In this document: in pieces, positions 8,151-15,260 of the stretch | Numbering within the stretch: position 1 is the first letter of the stretch | Layout of the letters: every line of letters begins with the position of its first letter | Source of the DNA: an uncultured Polaromonas sp. | GTDB taxonomy: Bacteria > Pseudomonadota > Gammaproteobacteria > Burkholderiales > Burkholderiaceae | DNA: 22,364 bases | Assembly (NCBI GenBank): GCA_946479075.1 | Contig: CAMLDT010000034.1 | Coordinates: forward strand, 1 to 22,364 | Direction of reading: 5' to 3' | The notes under the pieces: model-generated | Database searches by the model: none | The model's input: the letters and a program-made list of their open reading frames with translations, nothing else | What the model was told of the DNA's origin: nothing | Translations under genes and position numbers: made by a program

Positions 8151-9105
8151 TGCTTATTTTTCCGGTGGCTATCACTTTCTTCCAGCGCGCGAATTCCTGC
8201 TGCTGGAAGCTGGCAAATTGTGCCGGTGTATTGGCCACAATTTCAAAACCGACCGAGGTGAATTGCTGCTTGACCTGCCGATCGTTCAGCGCAGCGACGA
8301 TGGCCGCGTGCGCCTTGCTGCGCACGTCCGCTGGCAGGCCTTTGGGCGCCACCACGGCTTGCCAGGAATACACCACCAGGCCTTTCATGCCGGACTCCTC
8401 CAGCGACGGCACATCGGGCAACAAACTGGAGCGTTTCGCGGAAGTGACTGCCAGCGCCCGCAGCTTGCCGGACCTGATGTGCTGGATCACCGCATTGATG
8501 TTCTGGAAAGACGCATCGACCTGGCCGCCGAGCAGATCGGTGATCGCGGGCGCACCGCCTTTGTAGGGCACATGAACGCCGCTGGTGCCGGTCTGCTGCC
8601 AGAACAGCTCGGCCGTCAGGTGGTCGCTGGAGCCATTGCCCGACGACGCAAAAGTCATCTTGCCCGGGTTGATCTTCTGGTAGGCCACAACCGAGCCCAG
8701 CGTCTTGTAGGGCGACGACGCCGGCACCACCAGCACGTTGGGCGCCTGCACCGCCACCGTGATGGTGTCGAAGTCCTTCAGCGCGTCGTACTGGACGCCG
8801 CGGATCAGGTGCGGCGCGATGACCAGCGGGCCCAGCGAGGTGACGAGAAAGTTGTAGCCGTCGGGGGCGGCGCGTTTGACCTGCGTGGCGCCGATGGTGC
8901 CGGTCGCACCGGCCTTGTTTTCCACCACCACCGACTGGCCGAGGCTGGCAGACAGCTTGGGGCCCAGCGCGCGCGCCACGGTGTCGGTGGACCCGCCGGG
9001 CGGAAACGGCACGACCAGGTTGATGGTTTTGGCGGGCCATGCCTGGGCATGGGCAGTGGCACTGACGGCCAGCCCGAGGGCAAGAATGCTCAACAATTTT
9101 TTCAT
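8143..9105 (-). CDS. Bug/TctC-family tripartite tricarboxylate receptor, periplasmic substrate-binding protein
   Basis: This 320-residue secreted protein has a clear signal peptide, MKKLLSILALGLAVSATAHA, with predicted cleavage after Ala20 (AHA|QA). The mature part shows the Bug-family pattern: WPAKTINLVVPFPPGGSTDTVAR, GQSVVVENKAGATGTIG, RAAPDGYNFLVTS and a C-terminal PADVRSKAHAAIVAAL. Bug proteins bind small carboxylates in the periplasm and many are encoded without TctA/TctB membrane partners, as here. The ATG at 9105 was chosen over an in-frame upstream start because it begins the signal peptide and has AGGAGA about 7 nt upstream. It is the first gene of an operon with gudD, so D-glucarate or a similar sugar acid is the likely ligand; this is inference from context. 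Confidence 0.92.
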   Translation of the reverse strand: MKKLLSILALGLAVSATAHAQAWPAKTINLVVPFPPGGSTDTVARALGPKLSASLGQSVVVENKAGATGTIGATQVKRAAPDGYNFLVTSLGPLVIAPHLIRGVQYDALKDFDTITVAVQAPNVLVVPASSPYKTLGSVVAYQKINPGKMTFASSGNGSSDHLTAELFWQQTGTSGVHVPYKGGAPAITDLLGGQVDASFQNINAVIQHIRSGKLRALAVTSAKRSSLLPDVPSLEESGMKGLVVYSWQAVVAPKGLPADVRSKAHAAIVAALNDRQVKQQFTSVGFEIVANTPAQFASFQQQEFARWKKVIATGKISID

Positions 9106-9175
9106 GGGATGTCTCCTGGATCGCGCCCCAAGGACGCAGGGTTGAAAAACCAGCAAAAGCGCCTGCCCGAAAGCA

Positions 9176-9215
9176 AAAGATAGCGCTACCAAAAAAGAAT
9201 GGTAGCGCTATCTTT
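9176..9215. promoter_or_regulatory. Twin LacI-type operators as a perfect inverted repeat
   Basis: AGATAGCGCTACCA (9178-9191) and TGGTAGCGCTATCT (9200-9213) are exact reverse complements; the arms extend to 16 bp (9176-9191 / 9200-9215) around an 8-bp spacer. Each arm itself contains the palindrome TAGCGCTA with a central CG, typical of LacI-family half-site geometry. The two centres are 22 bp apart, about two helical turns. They cover the -10 and spacer region and the expected start of the receptor-gudD promoter. Confidence 0.85.
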
Positions 9216-9226
9216 GAGCTTGTCAA
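9199..9226 (-). promoter_or_regulatory. Sigma70-type promoter of the receptor-gudD operon
   Basis: On the minus strand a perfect TTGACA (9226-9221) is followed by a 16-bp spacer and TACCAT (9204-9199, 4 of 6 matches). The upstream operator lies in the spacer and over the -10, and the downstream one covers roughly +1 to +15, so a bound LacI-type protein should block RNA polymerase. Confidence 0.7.
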
Positions 9227-9300
9227 GCCAGAAAACCCCTGTTTGCCAGGTGATTGGTGTCAGGGAAGCCGATGCCGATGCCGATGCAGCGGCCGAGGCT

Positions 9301-10332
9301 TCAGGCGCTCTCGCGGTCCACGATGGAAAAACCCACATCCACCACGCGCTGCCCGACCTCCCGGCCTTCGGCACGCTCGACGATGAATTGCGCAGCCTGC
9401 CGGCCGATGGCCATGCTGTCGATGCGCACCGTGGTCAGCGCCGGGTTCAGGTCGGCCGCGAATTCCATGTCGCCAAAACCCACCACCGCCAATTGCGCGG
9501 GCACGTCCACCCCGCGCACCTGCGCCTCGGTCATCACGCCCAAAGCCAGCAGATCCGAGCTGCAGAACACCGCATCCATACCGGGCAAAGTTTGCAGCAA
9601 CTCACCCAGGGCAGCCCGCCCGCTCTTGAGCGTGGTCGGCGCCGGCACAATGATCACCGGCACCGCCGGCAGCCCCGCCGCCTGCGCGGCGGCATGAAAC
9701 GCCTGCTGGCGCCGCCTGGAGCGCTCGTCATCGCCGGCGATCATGGCGAGCCGGCGCCGGCCCTTGGCATACAGAAAGTCCACCACCGCGCGGCCCACAT
9801 CGACATGCGAAAACCCGACCAGCATGTCGATGGGCGTGGGCGTCAGGTCCCAGGTTTCAACCACCGGGATGCCGGAGGCCAGCAGGCGCTTGCGCCCGAG
9901 CGGTGAATGCATGATGCCGGTCAGCACAATGCCGTCGGGTCGCCGGCTGATCAGCGCGTCCAGCAAATCGTCCTCGCGCGAGTCGGCATAACCACTCTGA
10001 CCCAGCATGAGCTGATACCCCTGGGCCACCAGCGCCTCGTTGAGCGCGCGAACGGTGCCGAGAAACACCGGCCCGGAAATCGTCGGCACCAGCGCGGCCA
10101 CCAGCCGGCTGCGCGCCGAGGCCAGCCCGCCGGCGACGCGGTTGGGCACATAGCCGGTGCTGGCCACCGCTTCAGTCACACGCCGCAACAGCTCGGCCGA
10201 CACCTGGCCGGGCGTGTTCAGCGCGCGCGACGCGGTGATGGGCGCCACCCCGGCCAGACGCGCCACGTCATGCAGCGTGACCGCACCGCTGCCGCGGCGG
10301 CTGCGGCGCGCGGGAGGATTGTCGTTGTTCAT
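9301..10332 (-). CDS. LacI-family transcriptional regulator (GntR/gluconate-repressor-like)
   Basis: This 343-residue regulator has an N-terminal helix-turn-helix (VTLHDVARLAGVAPITASRAL, from residue 18) and hinge (YVPNRVAGGLASARS, 61-75, with the hinge leucine at 70). A periplasmic-binding-protein-like sensor domain follows, containing PVVETWDLTPTPIDMLVGF and DAVFCSSDLLALGV. Overall it resembles E. coli GntR, the LacI-family repressor of gluconate genes, so a sugar-acid effector is likely. The ATG at 10332 is preceded by GGAAG at 6 nt; an upstream in-frame extension of 50 codons reads through the repeat and is not credible. It sits just upstream of, and codirectional with, the receptor-gudD operon, whose promoter carries matching operators, so it is the probable repressor of that operon. 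No such operator is seen before its own gene. Confidence 0.9.
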   Translation of the reverse strand: MNNDNPPARRSRRGSGAVTLHDVARLAGVAPITASRALNTPGQVSAELLRRVTEAVASTGYVPNRVAGGLASARSRLVAALVPTISGPVFLGTVRALNEALVAQGYQLMLGQSGYADSREDDLLDALISRRPDGIVLTGIMHSPLGRKRLLASGIPVVETWDLTPTPIDMLVGFSHVDVGRAVVDFLYAKGRRRLAMIAGDDERSRRRQQAFHAAAQAAGLPAVPVIIVPAPTTLKSGRAALGELLQTLPGMDAVFCSSDLLALGVMTEAQVRGVDVPAQLAVVGFGDMEFAADLNPALTTVRIDSMAIGRQAAQFIVERAEGREVGQRVVDVGFSIVDRESA

Positions 10333-10380
10333 CGCCAGCTTCCGGTTGCGGGGGCCGCCGGCTGGCGTGCGCCCCCATTT

Positions 10381-10439
10381 ACTATTAATTTGATAGCTGC
10401 TTGCGCCCAACCGGCGGGGGCTGGAGGCCAAAAATGCTT
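10381..10439. repeat. Interspersed repeat family A, copy 2
   Basis: The sequence ACTATTAATTTGATAGCTGC, then TTGCGCCC, 9-10 variable nt, GGGGCTGGAGGCC and AAAAATGCTT, is the clearest copy of the family also found at 6652-6709 and 19883-19938. It fills the spacer between the MocR-type gene and the LacI-type gene, 14 bp from the former's stop codon. Confidence 0.8.
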
Positions 10440-10453
10440 GAAACTTTGCATCA

Positions 10454-11929
10454 TCACCGCATCGCGTCCCGCAAGCGCGCAAACACCTTCCAGAACGCCG
10501 CTTCCTGCGTCGTCGCGAAATTGATGCGCATCAACGTGGTCGGCGTGCGCACCGCGTGAAACAGCGCGCCCGGCGCAATCAGGTAACCCTCGTCGAGCAT
10601 GCGCTGCGCCAGCGCGTCGGTGTCCACACCGGTGTCCACCCAGCCGAACAGCCCCGCCGGCTCGGCCGCGAAGCTGCAGCCGTGCGCCAGCGCCAGCTTG
10701 ACGCTGCGCGCGCGCGCCGCGTCAAGCCGGGTGCGCACGCGTTCGGCATGGCGGCGCAACTGGCCCTGGTCGATGCACCAGGCCAGCGCCTTTTCGAGCA
10801 GGGCCGGTGTGGTCAGCGTGCCCAGCAGCTTGGTGTCGAGCAGGCGCCCGACCATCTCGGGCGGGGCCGCCATGAAGCCGACACGCCAGCCCGGCGCCAG
10901 GATCTTGGCAAAGCCGCTGACATAAATCGTGCGCTGCAGCCCGTCCAGCGCACACAGCCGCGTGGCATGTTCGGGCGCCAGGTGGCTGTAGGTGTCGTCT
11001 TCAACAATGTGGAAATTGTGGGTATTGGCCAGTTGCAGCACGCGGTGCGCGCTGCCGGGGCTCAGGCAGTAACCGGTCGGGTTGTGGAACACGCTGACAC
11101 TGACAAACAGCTTGGGCGCATGGGCCTCGCAGTAACGCGCCATGACCGCCAGGTCCGGGCCATCGGCACGGCGCGGCACCGGCAGGATGCGCATGCCCAG
11201 CGCATCGAGCCGCGCAAACTCGACCGCCCAGCCTGGTTCCTCGACCATCACACAATCGCCGGCGCGCAGCAGGGTGCGGCTGACGACATCCAGCCCATGG
11301 GTGGCGCCGACCGTGGTGATGATCTGATCGGGCGCCGCGTGCACATTGAGCGCGCCAAGTTTTTTTGACAGCGCGCGGCGCAGGCTGCTGTCGCCCATGG
11401 GTTCGCCGTAACTGAGGGAAAAATCGCGCAGCGCGCTGCCGCTGGTGACCTTGCGCACGGCAGCCGGCATGAAGCTGGTGTCCAGCCACTCCGGCGGAAA
11501 CACGCCCATGCCCGGCTGCGGCTTGTTGCTGACGCGGTGGAACATGCCGCGGATCAGCGTGCTGGCATCAATCGGGGCCTGCCGCGCGGCCATCCACGCC
11601 GACGTGCTCCAGGCGGCAGGCGCCGGGCTGCCGGCAAGCGCTGACGCCTCCGGGTGAGCCACCTCACGGGCCAGGGCCGGAGCCAGGGTGGGCGCGGCAG
11701 CGGCATCACGCACAAAAAAACCGCGGTTCTTGCGCGCTTCGACCAGGCCCTGGGCCAGCAACTGGTCATAGGCCGCCACCACGGTGGAGACACTCACCCC
11801 CTGCTGCTGCGCGCACTGGCGCACCGACGGCAGGCGCGCGCCGGGCGCCAGCAACCGGTCGCGGATGCGGTCGGCAAAACGCGTGCTGAGCTGCTCGGTC
11901 AGCGATTGCGAAGCGGTTTTCATCAACAT
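10454..11929 (-). CDS. MocR-type transcriptional regulator (GntR wHTH fused to aminotransferase-like domain)
   Basis: This 491-residue protein joins an N-terminal GntR winged helix (about residues 5-75, including LPSVRQCAQQQGVSVSTVVAAYDQL) to a fold-type I aminotransferase-like domain. Features of the latter include GATHGLDVVSRTLL, HNPTGYCLSP and the PLP lysine Lys342 in SGFAKILAPGWRVGF. MocR proteins use PLP or PLP-amino-acid adducts as effectors and usually control an adjacent, often divergent, target. Here the divergent unit begins with a LysE/RhtB exporter and contains an aminotransferase and a PLP dehydratase, consistent with amino-acid sensing. The ATG at 11929 is chosen because AGGA lies 7 nt upstream; another ATG two codons on is possible. 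The wHTH and aminotransferase regions are complete and no key residue is missing. Confidence 0.93.
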   Translation of the reverse strand: MLMKTASQSLTEQLSTRFADRIRDRLLAPGARLPSVRQCAQQQGVSVSTVVAAYDQLLAQGLVEARKNRGFFVRDAAAAPTLAPALAREVAHPEASALAGSPAPAAWSTSAWMAARQAPIDASTLIRGMFHRVSNKPQPGMGVFPPEWLDTSFMPAAVRKVTSGSALRDFSLSYGEPMGDSSLRRALSKKLGALNVHAAPDQIITTVGATHGLDVVSRTLLRAGDCVMVEEPGWAVEFARLDALGMRILPVPRRADGPDLAVMARYCEAHAPKLFVSVSVFHNPTGYCLSPGSAHRVLQLANTHNFHIVEDDTYSHLAPEHATRLCALDGLQRTIYVSGFAKILAPGWRVGFMAAPPEMVGRLLDTKLLGTLTTPALLEKALAWCIDQGQLRRHAERVRTRLDAARARSVKLALAHGCSFAAEPAGLFGWVDTGVDTDALAQRMLDEGYLIAPGALFHAVRTPTTLMRINFATTQEAAFWKVFARLRDAMR

Positions 11930-11991
11930 GTGTCTGTCCTGGTCGTGCGCAAACAATGCGCGAAAAGCGGGTGTGCTGACAATCAGGGCAA

Positions 11992-12052
11992 TACAGTTTC
12001 AAGATTTGTCCCCAAAACTGTACTGGTGGTGTGCTGGTTTGGACTATAAAGT
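11992..12052. promoter_or_regulatory. Divergent control region between the MocR gene and the exporter operon
   Basis: TACAGTTT (11992-11999) and AAACTGTA (12015-12022) form a perfect 8-bp inverted repeat with centres 23 bp apart. Next to it CTGGT occurs as a direct repeat at 12023-12027 and 12034-12038, 11 bp apart; closely spaced direct repeats are typical of MocR binding sites. TATAAA at 12045-12050 (or TAAAGT at 12047-12052) is a -10-like element 7-9 nt before the exporter ATG, which has no Shine-Dalgarno. These are candidate operator and promoter elements only. Confidence 0.5.
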
Positions 12053-12059
12053 CTGTCGC

Positions 12060-12671
12060 ATGAACTGGCAAGAATTTACTGCTTTGCTGGTGCTGGCGAC
12101 CGCGATGAGTTTTTCCCCGGGGCCCAACACCACGCTGTCAACGGCGCTCGCGGCCAATCATGGCCTGCGCCGCGCCATGCCTTTTGTCTGCGCGGTGCCG
12201 GTCGGCTGGGGCGTGTTGCTGAGCCTGTGCGCACTGGGCCTGGGCGCGCTGCTGCTGGCGGTTCCGTTGCTGGGCTTGGCGGTCAAGCTCATCGGCGTGG
12301 TTTATTTGCTGTGGCTGGCGTCCAAGGTCGCGCGCTCGCGGCAACTCAGCGAAGCCGACGCCGAGCGCATGAACGTCGGCTTCTGGCAGGGCGCGGCGCT
12401 GCAGTTCGTCAACATCAAGGCCTGGATGCTGGCGCTGGCGATTGTCAGCGGCTGGATTGCCGGCCGCGCCGACCCGGGGCTGCGTTTTGCCGTGGTGCTG
12501 CCGGTGATGCTGGCTTATGCCTTTGTCAGCAACCTTGTGTACGCACTGGCCGGCTCGCTGCTGCGCGACTGGCTGTCCGGGCCCGCTGGCTCGGGACGGC
12601 GGCTGGTGGGGTTCAACCGCGCGATGGCCCTGGTGCTGGTGGCCACCGCGATCTGGATGCTGTTCCTGTGA
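12060..12671 (+). CDS. LysE/RhtB-family amino-acid exporter (first copy)
   Basis: This 203-residue inner-membrane protein has five to six hydrophobic segments and the family signature FSPGPNTTLSTALAANHG near the N-terminus. A central VYLLWLASKVARS follows, then QFVNIKAWMLALAIVSGW, where many relatives have N-P-K. LysE/RhtB proteins export amino acids or their derivatives using the proton gradient. It is the first gene of the operon divergent from the MocR-type regulator; its stop overlaps the GTG start of the next gene. The ATG at 12060 fits the family N-terminus and lacks a ribosome binding site, with a -10-like box just upstream. Substrate unknown. Confidence 0.88.
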   Translation: MNWQEFTALLVLATAMSFSPGPNTTLSTALAANHGLRRAMPFVCAVPVGWGVLLSLCALGLGALLLAVPLLGLAVKLIGVVYLLWLASKVARSRQLSEADAERMNVGFWQGAALQFVNIKAWMLALAIVSGWIAGRADPGLRFAVVLPVMLAYAFVSNLVYALAGSLLRDWLSGPAGSGRRLVGFNRAMALVLVATAIWMLFL

Positions 12672-13582
12672 GGCAAGCGCACATCACCCAGGGCCTGTGG
12701 CTGGGCCTGCTCGGCACCATCATTTTTGCGGTGACCCTGCCGATGACGCGGCTGGCCGTCGGCACGCCCGAGGCACCGCAGATGTCGGGCTTGTTCATCG
12801 CCATGGGGAGGGCCGTGGTGGCCGCTGCGCTGTCGGCGCTGTTCCTGCTGGCCACACGCGCGCCGCTGCCGCAGCGACGCGACTGGCTGCCGCTGGCCGT
12901 GACGGCCGGCGGCGTGGTGTTCGGCTTTCCGCTCTTCACCTCGATCGCCATGCGTTATGTCGAAGCCATGCACGCCAGTGTGATCGTCGGGGTGTTGCCG
13001 CTGGCCACCGCCGCGGTGGGCGCCCTGCTGCACCGCCAGCGCCCGTCCGCCGGTTTCTGGGGGTGCGCGGCGCTGGGCAGCGCGCTGGTCGTCGCGTTTG
13101 CGCTGCTGCGCTCGGGCGCTGCCGGGCTGTCCATCCACTTTGCCGACATGTTGCTGCTGGCGGCCATGCTGTGCGCGGCCGTCGGTTACGGCTACGGTGC
13201 GCGGCTGTCGCAACACATGCAGGCTGAACACGTGATCTGCTGGGCGCTGCTGCTTTCGCTGCCGCTGACACTCCCGCTGGCGCTGCTGAGCTGGCCGCAA
13301 ACAGCCATCCGGGCCAGCGCCTGGACCGGTTTCGCCTACCTCGGCGTGTTTTCGATGTGGCTGGGCTTTTTCGCCTGGTACCGCGGCCTGGCCCTGGGCG
13401 GCACCGTGCGTGTCAGCCAGGTGCAACTGGTCCAGCCTTTTTTGTCCATGCTGTTTGCCGTGCCGCTGCTCGGCGAGTCGCTGGACGCGGTGACGGTCGG
13501 CTTCGGGCTGGCCGTGATCGCCACTGTCTTCATCGGCAAACAGATGCCGGTGCACACCCCCCGACTGGAGCCTGCCGCATGA
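12668..13582 (+). CDS. EamA/DMT-superfamily transporter
   Basis: This 304-residue integral membrane protein has about ten hydrophobic helices arranged as two EamA repeats (roughly residues 10-140 and 155-290). Recognisable elements are FAVTLPMTRLAVG, YVEAMHASVIVGVLPLATA, GVFSMWLGFFAWYRGLALG and the closing QPFLSMLFAVPLLGE. DMT proteins export metabolites, often amino acids or related compounds. The GTG start at 12668 overlaps the preceding TGA (GTGA), indicating translational coupling; the reading frame is open upstream but that part is a shadow of the exporter gene. Its stop overlaps the cupin gene start (ATGA). Confidence 0.85.
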   Translation: MRQAHITQGLWLGLLGTIIFAVTLPMTRLAVGTPEAPQMSGLFIAMGRAVVAAALSALFLLATRAPLPQRRDWLPLAVTAGGVVFGFPLFTSIAMRYVEAMHASVIVGVLPLATAAVGALLHRQRPSAGFWGCAALGSALVVAFALLRSGAAGLSIHFADMLLLAAMLCAAVGYGYGARLSQHMQAEHVICWALLLSLPLTLPLALLSWPQTAIRASAWTGFAYLGVFSMWLGFFAWYRGLALGGTVRVSQVQLVQPFLSMLFAVPLLGESLDAVTVGFGLAVIATVFIGKQMPVHTPRLEPAA

Positions 13583-13908
13583 AGATGACGGATATTCCTT
13601 TTGGCACCACCGACTGGGAAGCCATCCCCCCGACCGAACATCCGGCCCAGGCCGGGCAGGCTTTCTGGCGCACCCGGCAGTTCGGCGACATCCGCGTGCG
13701 CAGGGTCGAGTACACGCCCGGCTACGTGTCGGACCACTGGTGCAGCAAGGGCCATATCCTGCTGTGCCTGGCCGGCGAGTTGCACACCGAACTCGACAAC
13801 GGCAGCGTGTTTGTGCTGCGGCCGGGCATGAGTTACCAGGTGGCTGACGGCGCCGAAGCACACCGCTCCAGCGCGCCCAAAGGTGCGACACTGTTTATCG
13901 TGGATTGA
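13579..13908 (+). CDS. Small DHxC-motif cupin-fold protein
   Basis: This is a 109-residue single-domain protein. After a conserved N-terminus (MTDIPFGTTDWEAIPPTEH) comes FGDIRVRRVEYTPGYVSDHWCSKGHILLCLAGELHTEL and then FVLRPGMSYQVADGAEAHRSS. These are small beta-barrel cupin features with potential metal ligands in Asp52-His53-Trp54-Cys55, His59 and a later His. I recall a family of this type named for a DHCW-type motif, with no assigned reaction. The ATG overlaps the stop of the transporter gene. The position among PLP enzymes and exporters suggests a sensor, isomerase or detoxification role, but nothing in the sequence fixes it. Confidence 0.8.
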   Translation: MKMTDIPFGTTDWEAIPPTEHPAQAGQAFWRTRQFGDIRVRRVEYTPGYVSDHWCSKGHILLCLAGELHTELDNGSVFVLRPGMSYQVADGAEAHRSSAPKGATLFIVD

Positions 13909-13940
13909 CAGACCACAACGGGACACGAAAGACAACAACC

Positions 13941-15260
13941 ATGGACACCCCCAACATGCAATGGAACCTGGCCGCACGCGCGGAAAAAATGAACCCCTCG
14001 GTGATCCGCGAGATCCTCAAGGTCACGGAAAAGCCCGGCATCATCAGTTTTGCCGGCGGCCTGCCCTCGCCCAAGACCTTTCCGGTCAGCGCTTTTTCCG
14101 ACGCCTGCGCCAGGGTGCTGCGTGAAGACGGCCAGGCGGCGCTGCAATACGCGGCCAGCGAAGGTTATGGCCCGTTGCGCGAGATGGTGGCGGCCATGCT
14201 GCCCTGGAAGGTCGATCCGGCGCAGGTGCTGATCACCACCGGCTCACAGCAGGGCCTGGATCTGCTGGCCAAAATCCTGATCGACAAGGGCAGCCCCATC
14301 CTGGTGGAGACGCCGACCTACCTCGGTGCGCTGCAGGCCTTCACGCCGATGGAGCCGGAAGTCATCAGCGTGGCCAGCGACGACAACGGCATTGATGTGA
14401 ATGACCTCGCGATGAAAGCAAATATGGCCCCCACGCTTGCGACTTCGTCTGCTGCGCTGCCCCCCGAGGGGGCTCGCTCGCCTTGGGGCGGCCCGGCGGC
14501 GAGCGGGCCGGCGCGCTTTCTGTATGTGCTGCCCAACTTCCAGAACCCGACCGGCCGCACCATGACAGAAGCCCGCCGCGCGGCGCTCTCGGCCAAAGCC
14601 GCAGAGCTGGGCCTGCCCATCGTCGAAGACAACCCCTATGGCGATTTGTGGTTCGACACGCCGCCACCACCGCCGCTGTCAGCGCGCAACCCGGAAGGCT
14701 GCCTCTACCTCGGCTCTTTCTCCAAGGTGCTGGCGCCTGGTCTGCGGCTGGGTTTTCTGGTCGCGCCCAAAGCGCTGTACCCCAAGCTGCTGCAGGCCAA
14801 ACAAGCCGCCGACCTGCACAGCCCGGGCTTCAACCAGCGCATGGTGGCCGAGGTCATGAAGGACGGCTTCCTGGACCGCCACGTGCCGACGATTCGCGCC
14901 CTCTACAAGTCGCAGCGCGACGCCATGCTGGCAGCGCTCAAGCGCGAGATGCCCGAAGGCGTCAGCTGGAACACCCCCGACGGTGGCATGTTTTTGTGGG
15001 CGCGTTTGCCGGCCGGCATGAACGCGGTCGAGCTGCTTCCCAAAGCGGTCGATAAAAACGTGGCCTTTGTGCCCGGCGCCGCTTTTTACGCCGACAAGGC
15101 CGATGAGCGCACCTTGCGCCTGTCCTTTGTCACGGCCAGCGTGGAGCAAATCAACATCGGTGTGGCCGCCCTCGCTGCCGCCATCCGCGAGAATTTTCCT
15201 GCGGCCCTTCGACAGGCTCAGGGCGAGCGGAATGCGGCGGAAACAGCAGGAGCGAAATAG
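13941..15260 (+). CDS. Class-I/II PLP aminotransferase (MocR-like catalytic type) with repeat-derived insert
   Basis: This 439-residue cytosolic fold-type I aminotransferase resembles 2-aminoadipate/multi-substrate aminotransferases. Seen: MNPSVIREILKVTEKPGIISFAGGLPSP, TTGSQQGLDLLAK, NFQNPTGRTM, VEDNPYGDLW and the PLP lysine Lys262 in GSFSKVLAPGLRLGF; the C-terminal arginine region is TLRLSF. Two parts look foreign: residues ~163-188, encoded by an interspersed GC-rich repeat and placed just before the ARFLYVLPNFQNPTG strand, and the last ~18 residues, encoded by another repeat. The frame stays open through both. The ATG at 13941 fits the family N-terminus; an in-frame TTG at 13905 overlapping the cupin stop is an alternative. 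The ribosome binding site of the next gene lies inside this 3' end. Substrate unknown. Confidence 0.9.
   Translation: MDTPNMQWNLAARAEKMNPSVIREILKVTEKPGIISFAGGLPSPKTFPVSAFSDACARVLREDGQAALQYAASEGYGPLREMVAAMLPWKVDPAQVLITTGSQQGLDLLAKILIDKGSPILVETPTYLGALQAFTPMEPEVISVASDDNGIDVNDLAMKANMAPTLATSSAALPPEGARSPWGGPAASGPARFLYVLPNFQNPTGRTMTEARRAALSAKAAELGLPIVEDNPYGDLWFDTPPPPPLSARNPEGCLYLGSFSKVLAPGLRLGFLVAPKALYPKLLQAKQAADLHSPGFNQRMVAEVMKDGFLDRHVPTIRALYKSQRDAMLAALKREMPEGVSWNTPDGGMFLWARLPAGMNAVELLPKAVDKNVAFVPGAAFYADKADERTLRLSFVTASVEQINIGVAALAAAIRENFPAALRQAQGERNAAETAGAK
14427..14502. repeat. Interspersed GC-rich repeat (family C) inside the aminotransferase gene
   Basis: The segment includes CTGCGCTGCCCCCCGAGGG, then GGCTCGCTCGCCTTGGGGCG and GCCCGGCGGC. 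I recall this composition as a common intergenic element of Comamonadaceae. It contains a strong self-complementary GCCCCC/GGGGGC core. Here it is read in frame as about 26 residues rich in Ala, Pro, Gly and Ser. Boundaries are approximate and no second copy is present in the window. Confidence 0.7.
15205..15230. repeat. Single arm of repeat family B at the 3' end of the aminotransferase gene
   Basis: CCCTTCGACAGGCTCAGGGC followed by GAGCGG matches the right arm of the inverted repeat at 2210-2235 with few differences. It is translated as LRQAQGER and forms part of the aminotransferase C-terminal tail, 30 bp before the stop. Confidence 0.8.

Noticed and set aside
9268..9287. Three GCCGAT hexamers as a variable repeat locus downstream of the LacI-type gene
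   Set aside because: Only three units, in a short spacer with no reading frame or promoter effect visible; most likely chance in a GC-rich sequence.
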